A stretch of 64,000 nt of DNA from Rhizobium hidalgonense (lineage in GTDB: Bacteria; Pseudomonadota; Alphaproteobacteria; Rhizobiales; Rhizobiaceae). The notes under the pieces are model-generated. The model was not told the origin of the DNA and searched no databases. It was given only the letters and a program-made list of their open reading frames with translations. The stretch is from assembly GCF_002914525.1 (NCBI RefSeq), contig NZ_LODW01000043.1, positions 1 through 64,000 of the forward strand. Direction: 5' to 3'. Position numbers and translations under genes: made by a program. Positions within the stretch are counted from its first letter, which is position 1. Every line of letters starts with the position of its first letter. This document shows, one piece after another, positions 9,218 through 18,715 of the stretch.

Positions 9218-9927
9218 GGTTCGCCGGCGCCCGCGTTGGAAACGGTATCTTCGGATGTCTGGTATGATGTGATGACCAAACCTCCCGGATTGGTAAGCCT
9301 TAATCTGCCGGGCAGGCTGTTCACCTTTTCGTAGTGAATTGTTGCGGTCCACGTACTCACCACCGGCATTTTGCTGTCGATGACGAGGGTCCGTTTGTAG
9401 CGAATTTCCTGCACACCCGGCGCTACATCGTTCGAAGCAATGTGCTCAACCTCCAGCCTGCCGCGTTTTCCGACGACGACCTGAGGTGAACCTGGATTGG
9501 GATAATTGAAGAACTGCTGGTAATCCTGGCGCACCGCCGGGGCGCTGAAGTTCGAGACCAGATCATAGGCGTACTGGGCAGTATCAGCGGTGTAACTCTC
9601 GCGCATCCGGACATACTCCCACAATGAGGCGTTGACGACGGCTTTTTCCTGGGTGGCAGGCAAGCGCGAGACGGATACCTCGCTGTCCACTGTGCCGTCC
9701 GGCCGGATCCACAGATACACCGGCACAAGCCTTGTCAGCGGTACCATTGTGGCAATCGTGAACGCTTGAGCGACATTGCCCAAGGTTGCGACGGCTGCGA
9801 CAACCGCAGCCACTCTGGAGAGACGTCGCGCCGATTTCGCACGTGCGGTTTGAAAAGCCTCCACTTCCTTGTAGTGCTCGGCCAGCTTTTCCCGCCCTAC
9901 CAGCAGCGCATAGTCAGACCCTTTCAT
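9214..9927 (-). CDS. virB8: VirB8, bitopic inner-membrane assembly factor
   Basis: 237 residues, as in Ti plasmids. VirB8 nucleates the inner-membrane complex and contacts VirB9, VirB10 and VirB5. It has a short cytoplasmic N terminus, one membrane segment (about residues 40-62, rich in A/V) and a periplasmic NTF2-like domain with VPVYLWIRPDGTVDSEVSVS and YQQFFNYPNPGSPQVVVG. The start ATG 9927 lies inside the end of virB7 (14-base overlap). An alternative ATG at 9936 would add three residues. Confidence 0.96.
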   Translation of the reverse strand: MKGSDYALLVGREKLAEHYKEVEAFQTARAKSARRLSRVAAVVAAVATLGNVAQAFTIATMVPLTRLVPVYLWIRPDGTVDSEVSVSRLPATQEKAVVNASLWEYVRMRESYTADTAQYAYDLVSNFSAPAVRQDYQQFFNYPNPGSPQVVVGKRGRLEVEHIASNDVAPGVQEIRYKRTLVIDSKMPVVSTWTATIHYEKVNSLPGRLRLTNPGGLVITSYQTSEDTVSNAGAGEP

Positions 9928-10081
9928 GCTGTCCATCCGCCATACCCGGGTGAAGATCTGACGGCGCAGGTTGCCATCGTCCCACATTCAGCGGGAAAAT
10001 AGGTCCTTTACAACTCGCCGGTTTGTCATTCGTCTGGCAACCGGTCAAAACGATAGCCAAGCACAGCAAGCAATATTTCAT
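9914..10081 (-). CDS. virB7: VirB7, outer-membrane lipoprotein (55 aa)
   Basis: A 55-residue protein read directly from the minus strand between virB6 and virB8: MKYCLLCLAIVLTGCQTN and onward. It has a lipobox (LTGC, Cys15) for lipid attachment and a second cysteine (Cys24, in the context ASCKGPIFPLNVGRWQP), which in Ti plasmids forms the disulfide with VirB9. Length, position and the PIFPLNVGRWQP block match VirB7. It ends inside the virB8 start (14-base overlap), so the two are translationally coupled. Confidence 0.93.
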   Translation of the reverse strand: MKYCLLCLAIVLTGCQTNDKPASCKGPIFPLNVGRWQPAPSDLHPGMADGQHERV

Positions 10082-10110
10082 TGAGTCCTCCTTTGGCGCA
10101 ATGTTTCACC

Positions 10111-10998
10111 CTAGCGTCGTTCAACCTGTGCAAAGCGGCGGTACAGGCTGTTGGCAGATTGGGTTACACCGCTCCAGTAGCTGCCACCGATATTGCCGGC
10201 GATCGCCGGCAGGGCGACGATGAGTGCGTCCCCGGTGAGAAAGAACATGTCGAGTTCATAAAGACCAATGATCTTAGCCGCGGTCGTACCGGCAAGCGTG
10301 ATCACACCGAGTATAAGGGCGAGTGCAGTCGCCTCGGTCAGAATGACTATCGTCGCCACGATGTTGAGCAGCAGCAGCAGGAAACCGTAGGTGATGAGTT
10401 GTCCGATCCACTTGGCCGCGATATCGCGAGTGCGATCAAAGATGTATCCCACGAGGACTAGCGGACCAATCGTCAAAAGCACCTCCGTGAGAATGCCGAC
10501 GGCATCATAGATTCCGAAGGCAGACCAGAGCGTGCCGTAAAAGACCCACTGAGCCCCCTGAAAGGCAAGAATGTCCTGGTCGTTCATAGGTCCGATTTCG
10601 GACGCGATTTTCTGGAATGCGGCCTGGCTGAGCGCGAACATCGAGTCCAGTTGCGTGGGGATCGTCTGCAGTGGAAGGCCGCTGCCACTAAACTGCTGTA
10701 TGAAATCCGGGATTGTCTCTTCAAACACGGAAACCACATAATCGTGGTAGTTGGCCTGCCCGACGACAAGGGCAACGACGACACTGACCATGATCACCCG
10801 TGTGATACCACCGCGTACGTCGACCTCACCACGCATCACAAGAACACCCTGGACGATAATCCAGAGGGTAACACAAGCGATCAGCGGAGCGCTCACTTTC
10901 TCCTGGATCGCCTCCAGCACTGTATCAAGACGTGTCTTGAAGGCCAGATCGAAGATCGTATGGATGGCCGTAAACGGCGCCGGAATGGTGAAATTCAT
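10111..10998 (-). CDS. virB6: VirB6, polytopic inner-membrane channel protein
   Basis: 295 residues, the Ti length. VirB6 is needed for substrate transfer through the inner membrane and for VirB7/VirB9 complex formation. Several hydrophobic segments are seen (ACVTLWIIVQGVLVM, VIMVSVVVALVVG, LTIGPLVLVGYIF, LITYGFLLLLLNIVATIVIL, ALALILGVITLAG). The central loop and the C terminus SYWSGVTQSANSLYRRFAQV agree with VirB6. The start is ATG 10998 (MNFTIPAPFTAIHT); three residues upstream are not conserved. Its position between virB5 and virB7 is canonical. Confidence 0.96.
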   Translation of the reverse strand: MNFTIPAPFTAIHTIFDLAFKTRLDTVLEAIQEKVSAPLIACVTLWIIVQGVLVMRGEVDVRGGITRVIMVSVVVALVVGQANYHDYVVSVFEETIPDFIQQFSGSGLPLQTIPTQLDSMFALSQAAFQKIASEIGPMNDQDILAFQGAQWVFYGTLWSAFGIYDAVGILTEVLLTIGPLVLVGYIFDRTRDIAAKWIGQLITYGFLLLLLNIVATIVILTEATALALILGVITLAGTTAAKIIGLYELDMFFLTGDALIVALPAIAGNIGGSYWSGVTQSANSLYRRFAQVERR

Positions 10999-11096
10999 CG
11001 CTTGCACCTGATCTCGACTGTCTTGTCACGGAGTATCGGGCAGGACTGTTGGCGTCCCCGGCGCGCGAATCGGCGACACTGACAGGTTGCGCGTCC

Positions 11097-11759
11097 TCAT
11101 GGCAGCGCCCCGAAGATGGCCGCGGTCTTCTGGTGCTCCTTGCGTTGTTCGGCCGCTTCTTCCGCCGCATGAAGGCCCGCCTGCGCAGTGGTCATGGTCA
11201 GCAAGCTGGTCGCCTGGACATTTTGAATCGCTGCATCGTGGATCTGCTTCAGGAGCAGCCCATTGGTGACAGTTGCCTGCATTATATTGCGGGAGCGGGA
11301 AAGCTGTGCTGAAGTTTCCGCATTCGCCTTCAGTCGTTTGTCCATCGCTTCCAGGTTGTCGGCTGCAATTCCCGTGCTGTTTGCAGCACCGGTGATCTGC
11401 GACCGCAACAGGTCCGCTTCAGCGTCACTACCAGTCACGGTACGGTCGGCGTCGCCGGCGATCGCACGCGCCGTGGTCGACGCGGGCCGTTGCGCCGAGA
11501 ACATTTCGGTATCCAGGTCCCTCGTGGCGGGATACTGGTTTTTCTGGTTGAGTAAGGTCAGCAAGCCGGTCACGCCATAGGCCGACGTCAGCATCGTCAC
11601 CATCGCAATGGTCTGGGCGAGATTATCTGCCGTTGCGAGCGCCGTCGCCAGTGTTTCGGCATCTGCCACCGGGTCACTGACAACCATCTGCGCCCTGGCA
11701 GGTACGACAGAAAGAAGGCTACCGGCAACAGCCGCAGTAACTAGTCTCGACATCTTCAT
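11097..11759 (-). CDS. virB5: VirB5, minor T-pilus component
   Basis: 220 residues, as in Ti plasmids. VirB5 is a periplasmic, signal-peptide-bearing protein found at the T-pilus tip and thought to act in host-cell contact. A signal peptide (SRLVTAAVAGSLLSVVPARA) is followed by a helical mature protein (ATALATADNLAQTIAMVTML, LEAMDKRLKANAETSAQLSR, ending KTAAIFGALP). It lies 16 bases after virB4. The protein is intact although the major pilin gene virB2 in the same operon is deleted, so any pilus based on this copy would have a tip protein but no shaft subunit. Confidence 0.96.
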   Translation of the reverse strand: MKMSRLVTAAVAGSLLSVVPARAQMVVSDPVADAETLATALATADNLAQTIAMVTMLTSAYGVTGLLTLLNQKNQYPATRDLDTEMFSAQRPASTTARAIAGDADRTVTGSDAEADLLRSQITGAANSTGIAADNLEAMDKRLKANAETSAQLSRSRNIMQATVTNGLLLKQIHDAAIQNVQATSLLTMTTAQAGLHAAEEAAEQRKEHQKTAAIFGALP

Positions 11760-11775
11760 GGTTTCCCACCTTTGA

Positions 11776-14145
11776 TCAGTCTTTTGCCTCGTGGTAACGG
11801 TTCATGAATTCGCTCAGCCAGGCAGAGGGGTCTTCTCCCCGTGCCTCGCGCAGTTGATCTGCAAAGCGCACTGTGTTCGCACGTCCCGAAAGTACGGCGA
11901 TATATTCTCGCATTTCGCGCAGATCAAATTCGCAGATGACACTTCCGCTCTCCCGTTTGAGCAGAAATTTTCGATTGCCCACAGCCATCTCTTCGCGGAT
12001 CGCCTGGAATTCCTTTTCGGTGCATTTCAGTCCATCGATGTAGGCCGACCGATTTGCCGTAGGCGACGGATAAAAGATCTTCGTCATGCACTGGGCAACC
12101 AGGCTTGCGCCCAGTTGCGATTCCAGAACATGTTCGGGTTGCTGTGTCGCGAGTATCAGCATCCCGTTGTTTTTGCGTACGGTCAGCAGGAACTTGTCGA
12201 TGACGGCTGAAAACTTGGGATTCAGCAAATAGGCGCGAAACTCGTCGCAACTCATCACGAACCGGCGCCCGTCGAGCAGCGCTCCAATACGGTGCAGGAG
12301 ATATGCTGCCGCGGGAGCGCATACTTCCTCGTATTCGAGCAGATGCGTCATGTCGAAACCGGTAATCGAAGGGTCCAGCCTAACGTCGTCAAGCTCGCCG
12401 TCGAATGCCCAGCCCAGCGCATTGCCGCGGCACCAGCGCTGCAGTCTTGCTCCGGCCCCTTCGGCAGGCCCGTGCAACAGAAATTCGCGCAGCCCCGCGA
12501 TCGAGCGCATAGGGGGATCGAACGACAGCTGTCTATGGATACCCCGCACCAGCCGCCGGTTCTCCTCGGGGGATATTCCGCCCCGCCCATCGCTCTCTAT
12601 GAGCGCGACAAGCCATTCCCGCAGAAAGTCACGTGAGGCTGCTGTATTTTCCAGGCCGCGCAACGGGGCCAGTCCACTGGGCACACCTCTGCGAAGCGCG
12701 AGATACGTTCCTCCGGTGGCGCGAACGAGCAGTTCACCGCCACGATCCTTATCGAAGAAGACGACCGCACCCTCACGCTCGAGCATGCTCTGCTCGAGCA
12801 TGGCGAGTATGAATGTCATAAGCGTCGTCTTTCCCCTGCCGATCGGACCGAATATCGCCGTCATGCCGACATCGTGCTCATGGGGAATGTAATCGAATGG
12901 AGTTCCACCGTTGGTGCGGAAGCGCGCGATCGCATCGCCCCAATGTCCAGAGCGGGCACCTTCGGGATAGTTTTCGAATGAGACCAGGCCGGCGAAATTG
13001 CGCGAGTTGATGGCTCCCGGGCGTGTGCGCCATCTGCAGTTGCCCGGCAACTGCGACCAGTAGGCCGCCTCCATGCCTATGCCCTCCTGGACAACGACGG
13101 CTCCCGCATCCGCAAGTCGCGTCCGGGCCCGGGCTCCTTTGTCGGCGAGGCTCTCAAGATCCTTCGCATATATGCAGAGGCTCAAATGGTGTGATCCCAT
13201 AACAAATTGGTTGCTGGCCAATGCATCCTCCGCTTCGGCCAGTTCGCTAATCTGGGTAACGGCCTTGTCGCCGGAACTTAGCATCTGGCGCGACTTGAGG
13301 CTGAGCTTCGCATGCGCTTGCGCGCGGGTCAGGAATGAAAAGCTCTGCGTCAGAACAATCGGAAAATCGAGGGACAGCAGGGTGTTGAGCATACCCGGTC
13401 GCGTTCGCGCGGGGTATTCTCGAAACGAGTAGATCGATCCGACGTAACTTTCTTTAGGCGTCCGGATCTCGATCCCCCGCTTCCCGCAAATGACACGGTC
13501 GGTATAGATCGAGGCGCCCAGTGAGCCGCTGACGACCGGTACCGGTGCAAATCGACCGGTCATGACGAGCCGCAGCGCCTCTCCAACCTCCGAGAAAAGT
13601 ACATCCTGCTTCTCGCGAACGCCGAGGCGTCGCAGGCCGTATTCTTCAAGAGCACCGGCAACGACATGCCAAAGGTCTTCCAGGTGCCTGATCTGGCCTG
13701 CGAGTTCATTTTCCTTCTTCATGTAGAGTTTGGCGAACTTCCTCTTCACCTTCCCGAGCGCTGTCCGCGGAAAGACCATTAGCGTGAGGAAGTGGTCGTT
13801 GCGAAGAAGCTGGCCGCACAGGACCCGCTGTTCGAAGGCTCCGCTCAGGCTGGCAGAAAAAGCGCTGCGAAAATGTCGCGCCGGTGCTGGCGACACATCG
13901 TCGTGACGCACTAGGTGAGCATATAGCGACACATGATCATCGGCGATATTGCGCAGGAGCGTGTTGAATGCACGACAACGCGCATTGCGCATTTCGGCAT
14001 CCTCGAGTTCGAACGCCACGCCGCTGATATGTGCCATGGTCATGATCGAGCCGTCTTCGAGAAGGACGATATGGTCGCTGAGGTGTCCGACGTAGGGTAG
14101 ATAGACTTCACCGGATCTTTCGGTCGTGCCACTTGTGCCGAGCAT
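11776..14145 (-). CDS. virB4: VirB4, inner-membrane secretion ATPase
   Basis: 789 residues, the Ti length. VirB4 energises channel and pilus assembly, including pilin extraction from the membrane. Walker A is GPIGRGKTTL (about residue 435). Walker B is in the segment RRFVMSCDEFRAYLL. The later NNGMLILATQQPEHVLES block is typical of VirB4/TrbE ATPases. The start is ATG 14145 (MLGTSGTTERSGEVYLPY); a longer frame up to 14310 runs through virB3. The start overlaps the virB3 stop by one base. Confidence 0.97.
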   Translation of the reverse strand: MLGTSGTTERSGEVYLPYVGHLSDHIVLLEDGSIMTMAHISGVAFELEDAEMRNARCRAFNTLLRNIADDHVSLYAHLVRHDDVSPAPARHFRSAFSASLSGAFEQRVLCGQLLRNDHFLTLMVFPRTALGKVKRKFAKLYMKKENELAGQIRHLEDLWHVVAGALEEYGLRRLGVREKQDVLFSEVGEALRLVMTGRFAPVPVVSGSLGASIYTDRVICGKRGIEIRTPKESYVGSIYSFREYPARTRPGMLNTLLSLDFPIVLTQSFSFLTRAQAHAKLSLKSRQMLSSGDKAVTQISELAEAEDALASNQFVMGSHHLSLCIYAKDLESLADKGARARTRLADAGAVVVQEGIGMEAAYWSQLPGNCRWRTRPGAINSRNFAGLVSFENYPEGARSGHWGDAIARFRTNGGTPFDYIPHEHDVGMTAIFGPIGRGKTTLMTFILAMLEQSMLEREGAVVFFDKDRGGELLVRATGGTYLALRRGVPSGLAPLRGLENTAASRDFLREWLVALIESDGRGGISPEENRRLVRGIHRQLSFDPPMRSIAGLREFLLHGPAEGAGARLQRWCRGNALGWAFDGELDDVRLDPSITGFDMTHLLEYEEVCAPAAAYLLHRIGALLDGRRFVMSCDEFRAYLLNPKFSAVIDKFLLTVRKNNGMLILATQQPEHVLESQLGASLVAQCMTKIFYPSPTANRSAYIDGLKCTEKEFQAIREEMAVGNRKFLLKRESGSVICEFDLREMREYIAVLSGRANTVRFADQLREARGEDPSAWLSEFMNRYHEAKD

Positions 14146-14471
14146 TACGCCATTCCTCTGCCTCTTGCGGGAACCCTGATTGGATTCGGACTGACGCTTG
14201 CGCCACCCCAAACCAGACCATCGACATTCCTTCCGGCCGTCTGCAAAAATAGCAGGACGACGCTTGCCGCGTTGTAATCTCGCTCCACGACAAGTCGTGC
14301 TGAGAACCATAAGGGTATGATAACCACTTCGTAGAGCGGGTTCTGGACGACAACGATGACGAAACCGCCCAACATCATGAATATCCCCGCCAGAGTCAGC
14401 GGCACCCCGAGAAACAAAGCGGGTCGTGTCGCTGCCAGGTAAAGGGTCGCTTCTTCGAGACGCTCATTCAT
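14145..14471 (-). CDS. virB3: VirB3, small inner-membrane T4SS subunit
   Basis: 108 residues, as in Ti plasmids. VirB3 is a small membrane protein that works with VirB4 and is needed for pilus assembly. It has two hydrophobic stretches (PALFLGVPLTLAGIFMMLGGF and a following VIVVVQNPLYEVVIIPLWF), then the conserved SVSPNPIRVPARGRGMA tail. The start ATG 14471 shares one base with the stop of the truncated virB2 (TGATG), so the junction normally found between virB2 and virB3 is preserved despite the deletion upstream. Confidence 0.95.
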   Translation of the reverse strand: MNERLEEATLYLAATRPALFLGVPLTLAGIFMMLGGFVIVVVQNPLYEVVIIPLWFSARLVVERDYNAASVVLLFLQTAGRNVDGLVWGGASVSPNPIRVPARGRGMA

Positions 14472-14614
14472 CAGCCGGCCGGGCTTGAGGAAAAAATGCT
14501 CCACCACATTGCCCCTCCCATGCTAGATGCAGAACCGGATACGGCGCGAATCACGGCGTTCGAGAGCGCGACCCGATTCAGGTTTAGCCGACATCTATAT
14601 ATGCATTGCCTCAT
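14471..14614 (-). pseudogene. virB2: VirB2 pro-pilin, mature pilin deleted in frame
   Basis: Only 47 codons remain of a gene that in Ti plasmids has 121. The frame starts at ATG 14614 after a strong ribosome site (AAGGAGGT) and aligns with the VirB2 leader: RLNLNRVALSNAVIRAVSG, then WSIFSSSPAG and stop. In Ti VirB2 the leader is cleaved after PAAA and the mature, cyclised pilin follows. Here the sequence jumps from the cleavage region straight to the last Gly codon and the stop before virB3. Both translational couplings are kept (ATGA with virB1, TGATG with virB3), so the deletion should not be polar. The product is a signal peptide with no pilin. Confidence 0.9.
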
Positions 14615-15348
14615 TGCTGACCTCCTTGATCCAAGTCAAACGGCAGTCGATCGTCGTCTTCGATCCTGCGAGTGTCCCGGTCAGGCACAGTTGGCGCACC
14701 GGACGCGCCGCCAGACTTGCCCTCGGGAGAAAGACGTTTGTATGAGCCCCAAACATCCCATGTTTCTTCGGATCGCGGCTTATCGCGATCATCCGTTGTT
14801 CGCCCGGTGATCGGCGGGACGAGTTGTTGAGCGGCGAGTTCGACCTTTCGGACGTAGCCGTTCGTAAAGCCGTGCGTGAAGTCACCGGTGTTGTAGGCCG
14901 AGATTGCCTTGCGAAGCGCCAGTTGCTTCATACTGGGCGTTTCGCCCCCTGCATAACTGCGACCAAGCAGTTTTGCCGCGACGGACAATGAGGTACATGC
15001 GTCAAGGGCAAGGGCGGCTGACAGGCTCAGACCGGAGAAATTCCCAGAATTGATCTGCATGAGACCGACATCGAGCGAGTGCCGGGCCTTGAGGCGCTCC
15101 ATCACGGCCTGTGCTGCCTGTGCGTGGTTGTTCCAGCGAAGCGTTTCGCGCGTGGTATTGTCATGTACAGTGAGCGGATCAAGGCGGCTCTCGACCCTTG
15201 CGATCGCCGCGAGCGTAGATGGTGCAACGGAGGGGGCGCATTCGCGAGCGAAACGATTGAACTCGTCAAAAGAGAGCGGCGCCGCGTCGCTCGGCGGGCA
15301 CACCCAGACCAGCATGACGATCGAAAGCGGTACCGTTTCCCTGAGCAT
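14611..15348 (-). CDS. virB1: VirB1, lytic transglycosylase
   Basis: 245 residues, the Ti length. VirB1 opens peptidoglycan for channel assembly; its processed C-terminal part (VirB1*) is secreted. It has a signal peptide (RETVPLSIVMLVWVCPPSDA), then a lysozyme-like SLT domain with catalytic Glu53 in AIARVESRLDP and the GLMQINSGN motif, then AISAYNTGDF. The Pro/Gly/charged tail from about residue 175 corresponds to VirB1*. It is the first gene of the operon and overlaps virB2 by 4 bases. Confidence 0.96.
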   Translation of the reverse strand: MLRETVPLSIVMLVWVCPPSDAAPLSFDEFNRFARECAPSVAPSTLAAIARVESRLDPLTVHDNTTRETLRWNNHAQAAQAVMERLKARHSLDVGLMQINSGNFSGLSLSAALALDACTSLSVAAKLLGRSYAGGETPSMKQLALRKAISAYNTGDFTHGFTNGYVRKVELAAQQLVPPITGRTTDDRDKPRSEETWDVWGSYKRLSPEGKSGGASGAPTVPDRDTRRIEDDDRLPFDLDQGGQQ

Positions 15349-15445
15349 TCCAGTCTCCTCAAATCGTCACCAAAGCGGGCCCTCTTCGTTGGAAAAGATG
15401 CCGCAGTTTGATGCTCACGATTATCGGCAGTTCGGTTACACTAGG

Positions 15446-15468
15446 ATTTTCGATTTTTTATTTTCGAT
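15446..15468 (-). promoter_or_regulatory. Direct repeat in the virB promoter region
   Basis: ATTTTCGAT occurs at 15446-15454 and again at 15460-15468, a 14-base spacing, about 100 bases upstream of virB1 in an AT-rich block. On the transcribed strand this is ATCGAAAAT twice, loosely like half of a vir box (AATTGAAAY). No full vir box with good agreement was found between virA and virB1, so this repeat may be part of the VirG-responsive region. Weak evidence. Confidence 0.3.
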
Positions 15469-15547
15469 GTCATATGAAGCGCGCGGCCGGCTCACAATAG
15501 GCATTGAGAGCCCGCCCTTTGGAGACACAGCTCTCCGGTGCGGGAAA

Positions 15548-18058
15548 TCACCGGATAGCACCCTGTGTCCTGATCTTGAGACTAATTGCATACGCCATGG
15601 TTCTGGAAGATAAGGGCTTCGGCAGAAACAGGGCGCTCAACATGTCGTCCCCCAGGGAAGACATGTTCAGGCCACTTTCTCCAATGACGATGACGGCGGT
15701 CTTGAAAGCCGGCTGCAGGGCAATCGCAGCCTGATTTCTGGGAAGGGACGAGTAGTCGATCAGAATCAGATCGGCTTGTTTGCCTTTCGAAATCCAGTCT
15801 TGAAACTGACCAAATGTTCTAAAACCAGCAGGCTCATAGCCCAGAGCTGCGATATTGTCCTCGTAAACCTCCCGCAAGACGAGATCAGGCTCAACGAGTG
15901 CTACTGTCTCGCCCCTCCCGCGCGGCGTTTCATAGCGGCCGAAAAATGTGTCGGGACTGACGGGTTCCCTAGAGGATGGCGGCAGATAGATGTCAAAACG
16001 CGTCCCCTCGCCAACGGCTGAAGCAACATCAATGTATCCTGCAAAACCGCTGACTTGCCCGTGGACGGCGGCGAGCCCCAAGCCAGTACCACCGCAACGA
16101 GCGCGCGTGGTGAAGAACGGTTCGAAAATGTGAGGCAGGACAGCCTCGGAAATGCCTTCACCGGTATCACTGACACATAGAAGAACATAATCACCGGCTG
16201 GCATGATACCATGCGCCAGTGCTTTCGGTCCGGATACAATTCGGTCAACGACGATGTCGATCCGACCGTCAGTATTAATGGCTTGTGACGCGTTCTTGCA
16301 TAGATTCATCAACATCTGCTGAAGCTCAAGAGGACTTCCCTCGACCACGGTCCGTTTGTCGTCAAACCGGAAATTGAGGTCGATGTTGCGTGGCAACGCA
16401 ACGCGTAACAATGGCGCGATTTCCGTCACGAGTTCCGAGACACTGAACGGCGTGATCACGCGTTCCCGCTTTCGGCTCAACGTCAGAATCTGGTCGATGA
16501 TGAGCCTGGCCCGGTCGCCCGAAGAGATTATATGCTCGATGTATTTTCGCGCGACCGAAGATCGACGCAATGAATTTTGCGCCATTTCGGCGTGCCCGAT
16601 GATCGCGCCCAGGATGTTGTTGAATTCGTGCGCTATTCCACCGGCGAGTGTTCCGACTGCCTGAAGGCGTTCCGCATGCTCCAGGCGTCTCCCAAGAATA
16701 CCACATTCGGTTTGCTTGCGCCGCACATCGATGTGATGACATAGACAGGCCGTAGCGAGTTCGAGGAGCTGAATTTCACCAGCACTCGCTCGCAGATGAT
16801 AGCTTTGGTAGCCCAGGGAGCAAATTGCTATCAACTGATCCGTGGATTTATGTGCCAGAAGTATCGAGAGGCCCGGAATTTCCCGCGAAAAACAGCCAGT
16901 CTTGCGCGTCGGCATGACGCGAAACACCGACGCCCGTTCATTCGACTTGGCAAGCGAGACCATTTCGCGTAGCGTCCGGTCCTCCCATACCGGCAAAGGA
17001 AGCGTCGCGGCGAAAGTTTCAACAGCCCACCTGTCGCCGTGGTCCACCAGTGCCAGCGCGCATGCATCGGCATTAAAGAAGCGCTGGATAATTTCAAGCG
17101 CAACTTGCGCCGAGGACTCAAGCGATGGCGCCGAGACTCCGTCAGCTTCGAAACAAACGCCGATCTCCTTGATCAATTCCTCGTGGTCCAGCCGCCTCGC
17201 TAGCCAGTCAGTCTTGCGGCGTAGCCGGTAGACCAGTGAAATGATGTAGATGCAGAGGCAAACCGCAACAAAACCCAGGAAGGTTCGTGCACGCTGCTCC
17301 CTCACGCTTTCCAAGCTGTACGCCTCCAGACATCTGCGCTGCAATCTTTCGGCGATTTCAGTGGCATCGGAGATCTGAATCACGTTTACCGCATCGTTTA
17401 CCCGGGGCAAGAGCGACAGAATAATTGGCCCCTCGCGCGAAAGTATGCGCAACGTGGCTTCATCTGCACCGCGGGTGTTTTGGATCCTGTCAAGTTCAAG
17501 GCTAATCGCCCCCGAAAGAGCTGGGCTTGGCTGACGTATATACTGCAGCATCAGGTTATCCAGTTTCAGGAATTGGCCCCTTTGATCCGTAGACGACGGT
17601 CCTGGAAGAATGCTGAGCGCGCGGGTGAAGCTGGCCAGCGAATCCTGCAGGAGGACGTTCTGCGCGCCAAAGGTTGCGACGGCAGCATCGGTCGTGTCCA
17701 CGGACACCTTCAGCTGGTTCAGCATTTGAGAGAAATCGTCGCCGCTCAAAAGGGGAGATTGTTGAAACCGCAGCTTAAGATTTTCCAGATTTCTTCGCAA
17801 ATTTCCTAACCTGGAAAGGATGGGCCGGTAGGTCGTAACCATACCGGTACGGGCGCGGAGGACATCCCGCTGCAACGAGGCGCTGTCGATATTGATCGCT
17901 CGCAGCTGGGTAAGGATTGCCCAATTGGTTTCGTTGTCCTGCCAGCATACAACTGCCATCACGCCAAAGATCACCGCAGTAACGGTGAGGGCTGGGATAG
18001 ACCACGACCTTGCACCCATTTTGAAATTCTGGCGAGTCGGTGAATATCTTTCATTCAT
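15548..18058 (-). CDS. virA: VirA, membrane hybrid sensor kinase
   Basis: 836 residues (Ti VirA: about 829). VirA senses plant phenolics, acidity and, through ChvE, sugars, and phosphorylates VirG. Order seen: first membrane segment (about 20-38), periplasmic domain, second membrane segment (about 260-275), linker, kinase domain with H-box [20 protein letters not shown] (His477), N-box [11 protein letters not shown]-boxes [11 protein letters not shown] and [12 protein letters not shown], and a C-terminal receiver-like domain from about residue 715 ([19 protein letters not shown]) containing LIDYSS. All kinase boxes are intact. The start is ATG 18058 ([10 protein letters not shown]). A near-perfect vir box lies 100 bases upstream, fitting autoregulation by VirG. 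Confidence 0.97.
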   Translation of the reverse strand: MNERYSPTRQNFKMGARSWSIPALTVTAVIFGVMAVVCWQDNETNWAILTQLRAINIDSASLQRDVLRARTGMVTTYRPILSRLGNLRRNLENLKLRFQQSPLLSGDDFSQMLNQLKVSVDTTDAAVATFGAQNVLLQDSLASFTRALSILPGPSSTDQRGQFLKLDNLMLQYIRQPSPALSGAISLELDRIQNTRGADEATLRILSREGPIILSLLPRVNDAVNVIQISDATEIAERLQRRCLEAYSLESVREQRARTFLGFVAVCLCIYIISLVYRLRRKTDWLARRLDHEELIKEIGVCFEADGVSAPSLESSAQVALEIIQRFFNADACALALVDHGDRWAVETFAATLPLPVWEDRTLREMVSLAKSNERASVFRVMPTRKTGCFSREIPGLSILLAHKSTDQLIAICSLGYQSYHLRASAGEIQLLELATACLCHHIDVRRKQTECGILGRRLEHAERLQAVGTLAGGIAHEFNNILGAIIGHAEMAQNSLRRSSVARKYIEHIISSGDRARLIIDQILTLSRKRERVITPFSVSELVTEIAPLLRVALPRNIDLNFRFDDKRTVVEGSPLELQQMLMNLCKNASQAINTDGRIDIVVDRIVSGPKALAHGIMPAGDYVLLCVSDTGEGISEAVLPHIFEPFFTTRARCGGTGLGLAAVHGQVSGFAGYIDVASAVGEGTRFDIYLPPSSREPVSPDTFFGRYETPRGRGETVALVEPDLVLREVYEDNIAALGYEPAGFRTFGQFQDWISKGKQADLILIDYSSLPRNQAAIALQPAFKTAVIVIGESGLNMSSLGDDMLSALFLPKPLSSRTMAYAISLKIRTQGAIR

Positions 18059-18159
18059 CCGTACATACCTCCCCGCGCCGGCGATTGACCACCCGGGCGA
18101 CGCTTACCGCATGGCAGGGTTTGTAAATGGTCGCGACGTGCAAAGGTCGCGTGAAATGG

Positions 18160-18171
18160 TTTCAAATGAAA
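18160..18171 (-). promoter_or_regulatory. vir box upstream of virA
   Basis: On the minus strand the 12 bases read TTCATTTGAAAC, agreeing with the VirG-binding consensus TNCAATTGAAAY at 11 of 12 positions. It is centred about 107 bases before the virA start codon, a normal distance for a VirG activator site. Confidence 0.7.
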
Positions 18172-18715
18172 TATTGGTCCGCATGCCGAAGAATATTCCG
18201 GTCGCAGGAGTATTTTTTGCGCGTCTGCCAGAAACAGAGGAGTTGTCGCCGTCATCGTCCGAAGATGCCGTCGTTGAAGAAAGCAAAGCGGTTGATCATG
18301 CATCTCCGAGTGAGTTACATGGCAGGCGTAGCGGGTACGGTCGTCCGTTGCCAGCCACACTCAATCGTTAAAACAGCTGCCCGTTCGGCGCTTTTGTCAT
18401 TTTGAGCGGGCCATCAGCCGCTGCGCCAGCCATCGTAATGGGATACCTCACTAGGGACGCGTTTTTAATCGTGCGTACAGAGCGTCGTCGCCGACTTTTC
18501 ATCAGAATTCGAACACGACATTATCCGGGAAGCTTCGTATGATTCCGACGGACGCATTAGCCCGTCAATTGGAATGTTTGCAACTAAAGCGCGTCGCGTC
18601 AAACTTGATTCATGCGACGCGCTTTAGCTCTTTGTTTTAACGCATGTCGTTGCCGCAAAACCGCTGCACACTTTTGCGCGACATGCTTTAAGGCACTGTA
18701 GCGGCGCGGGAAATA
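18172..18715. other. Gap between virA and virF
   Basis: No gene with recognisable motifs. Apart from the virA vir box at its virA side, the only clear structure is the double-palindrome repeat at 18584-18691 just beyond the virF stop. Short ORFs on both strands here have no family features. Confidence 0.6.
18584..18691. repeat. RIME-like rhizobial intergenic palindromic repeat, copy 1
   Basis: Two hairpins in a row. CTAAAGCGCGTCGC (18584-18597) pairs perfectly over 14 bases with 18614-18627, and GCATGTCG (18642-18649) pairs with CGACATGC (18679-18686). This matches what is known of dispersed intergenic mosaic repeats in Rhizobiaceae chromosomes and plasmids. It lies just past the virF stop and may also stop transcription. 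A second, degenerate copy is at 39257-39320 in the opposite orientation. Confidence 0.7.

Noticed and set aside
14145..14310. Longer VirB4 start
   Set aside because: The extension is virB3 read in another frame; Ti VirB4 starts at the MLG codon.
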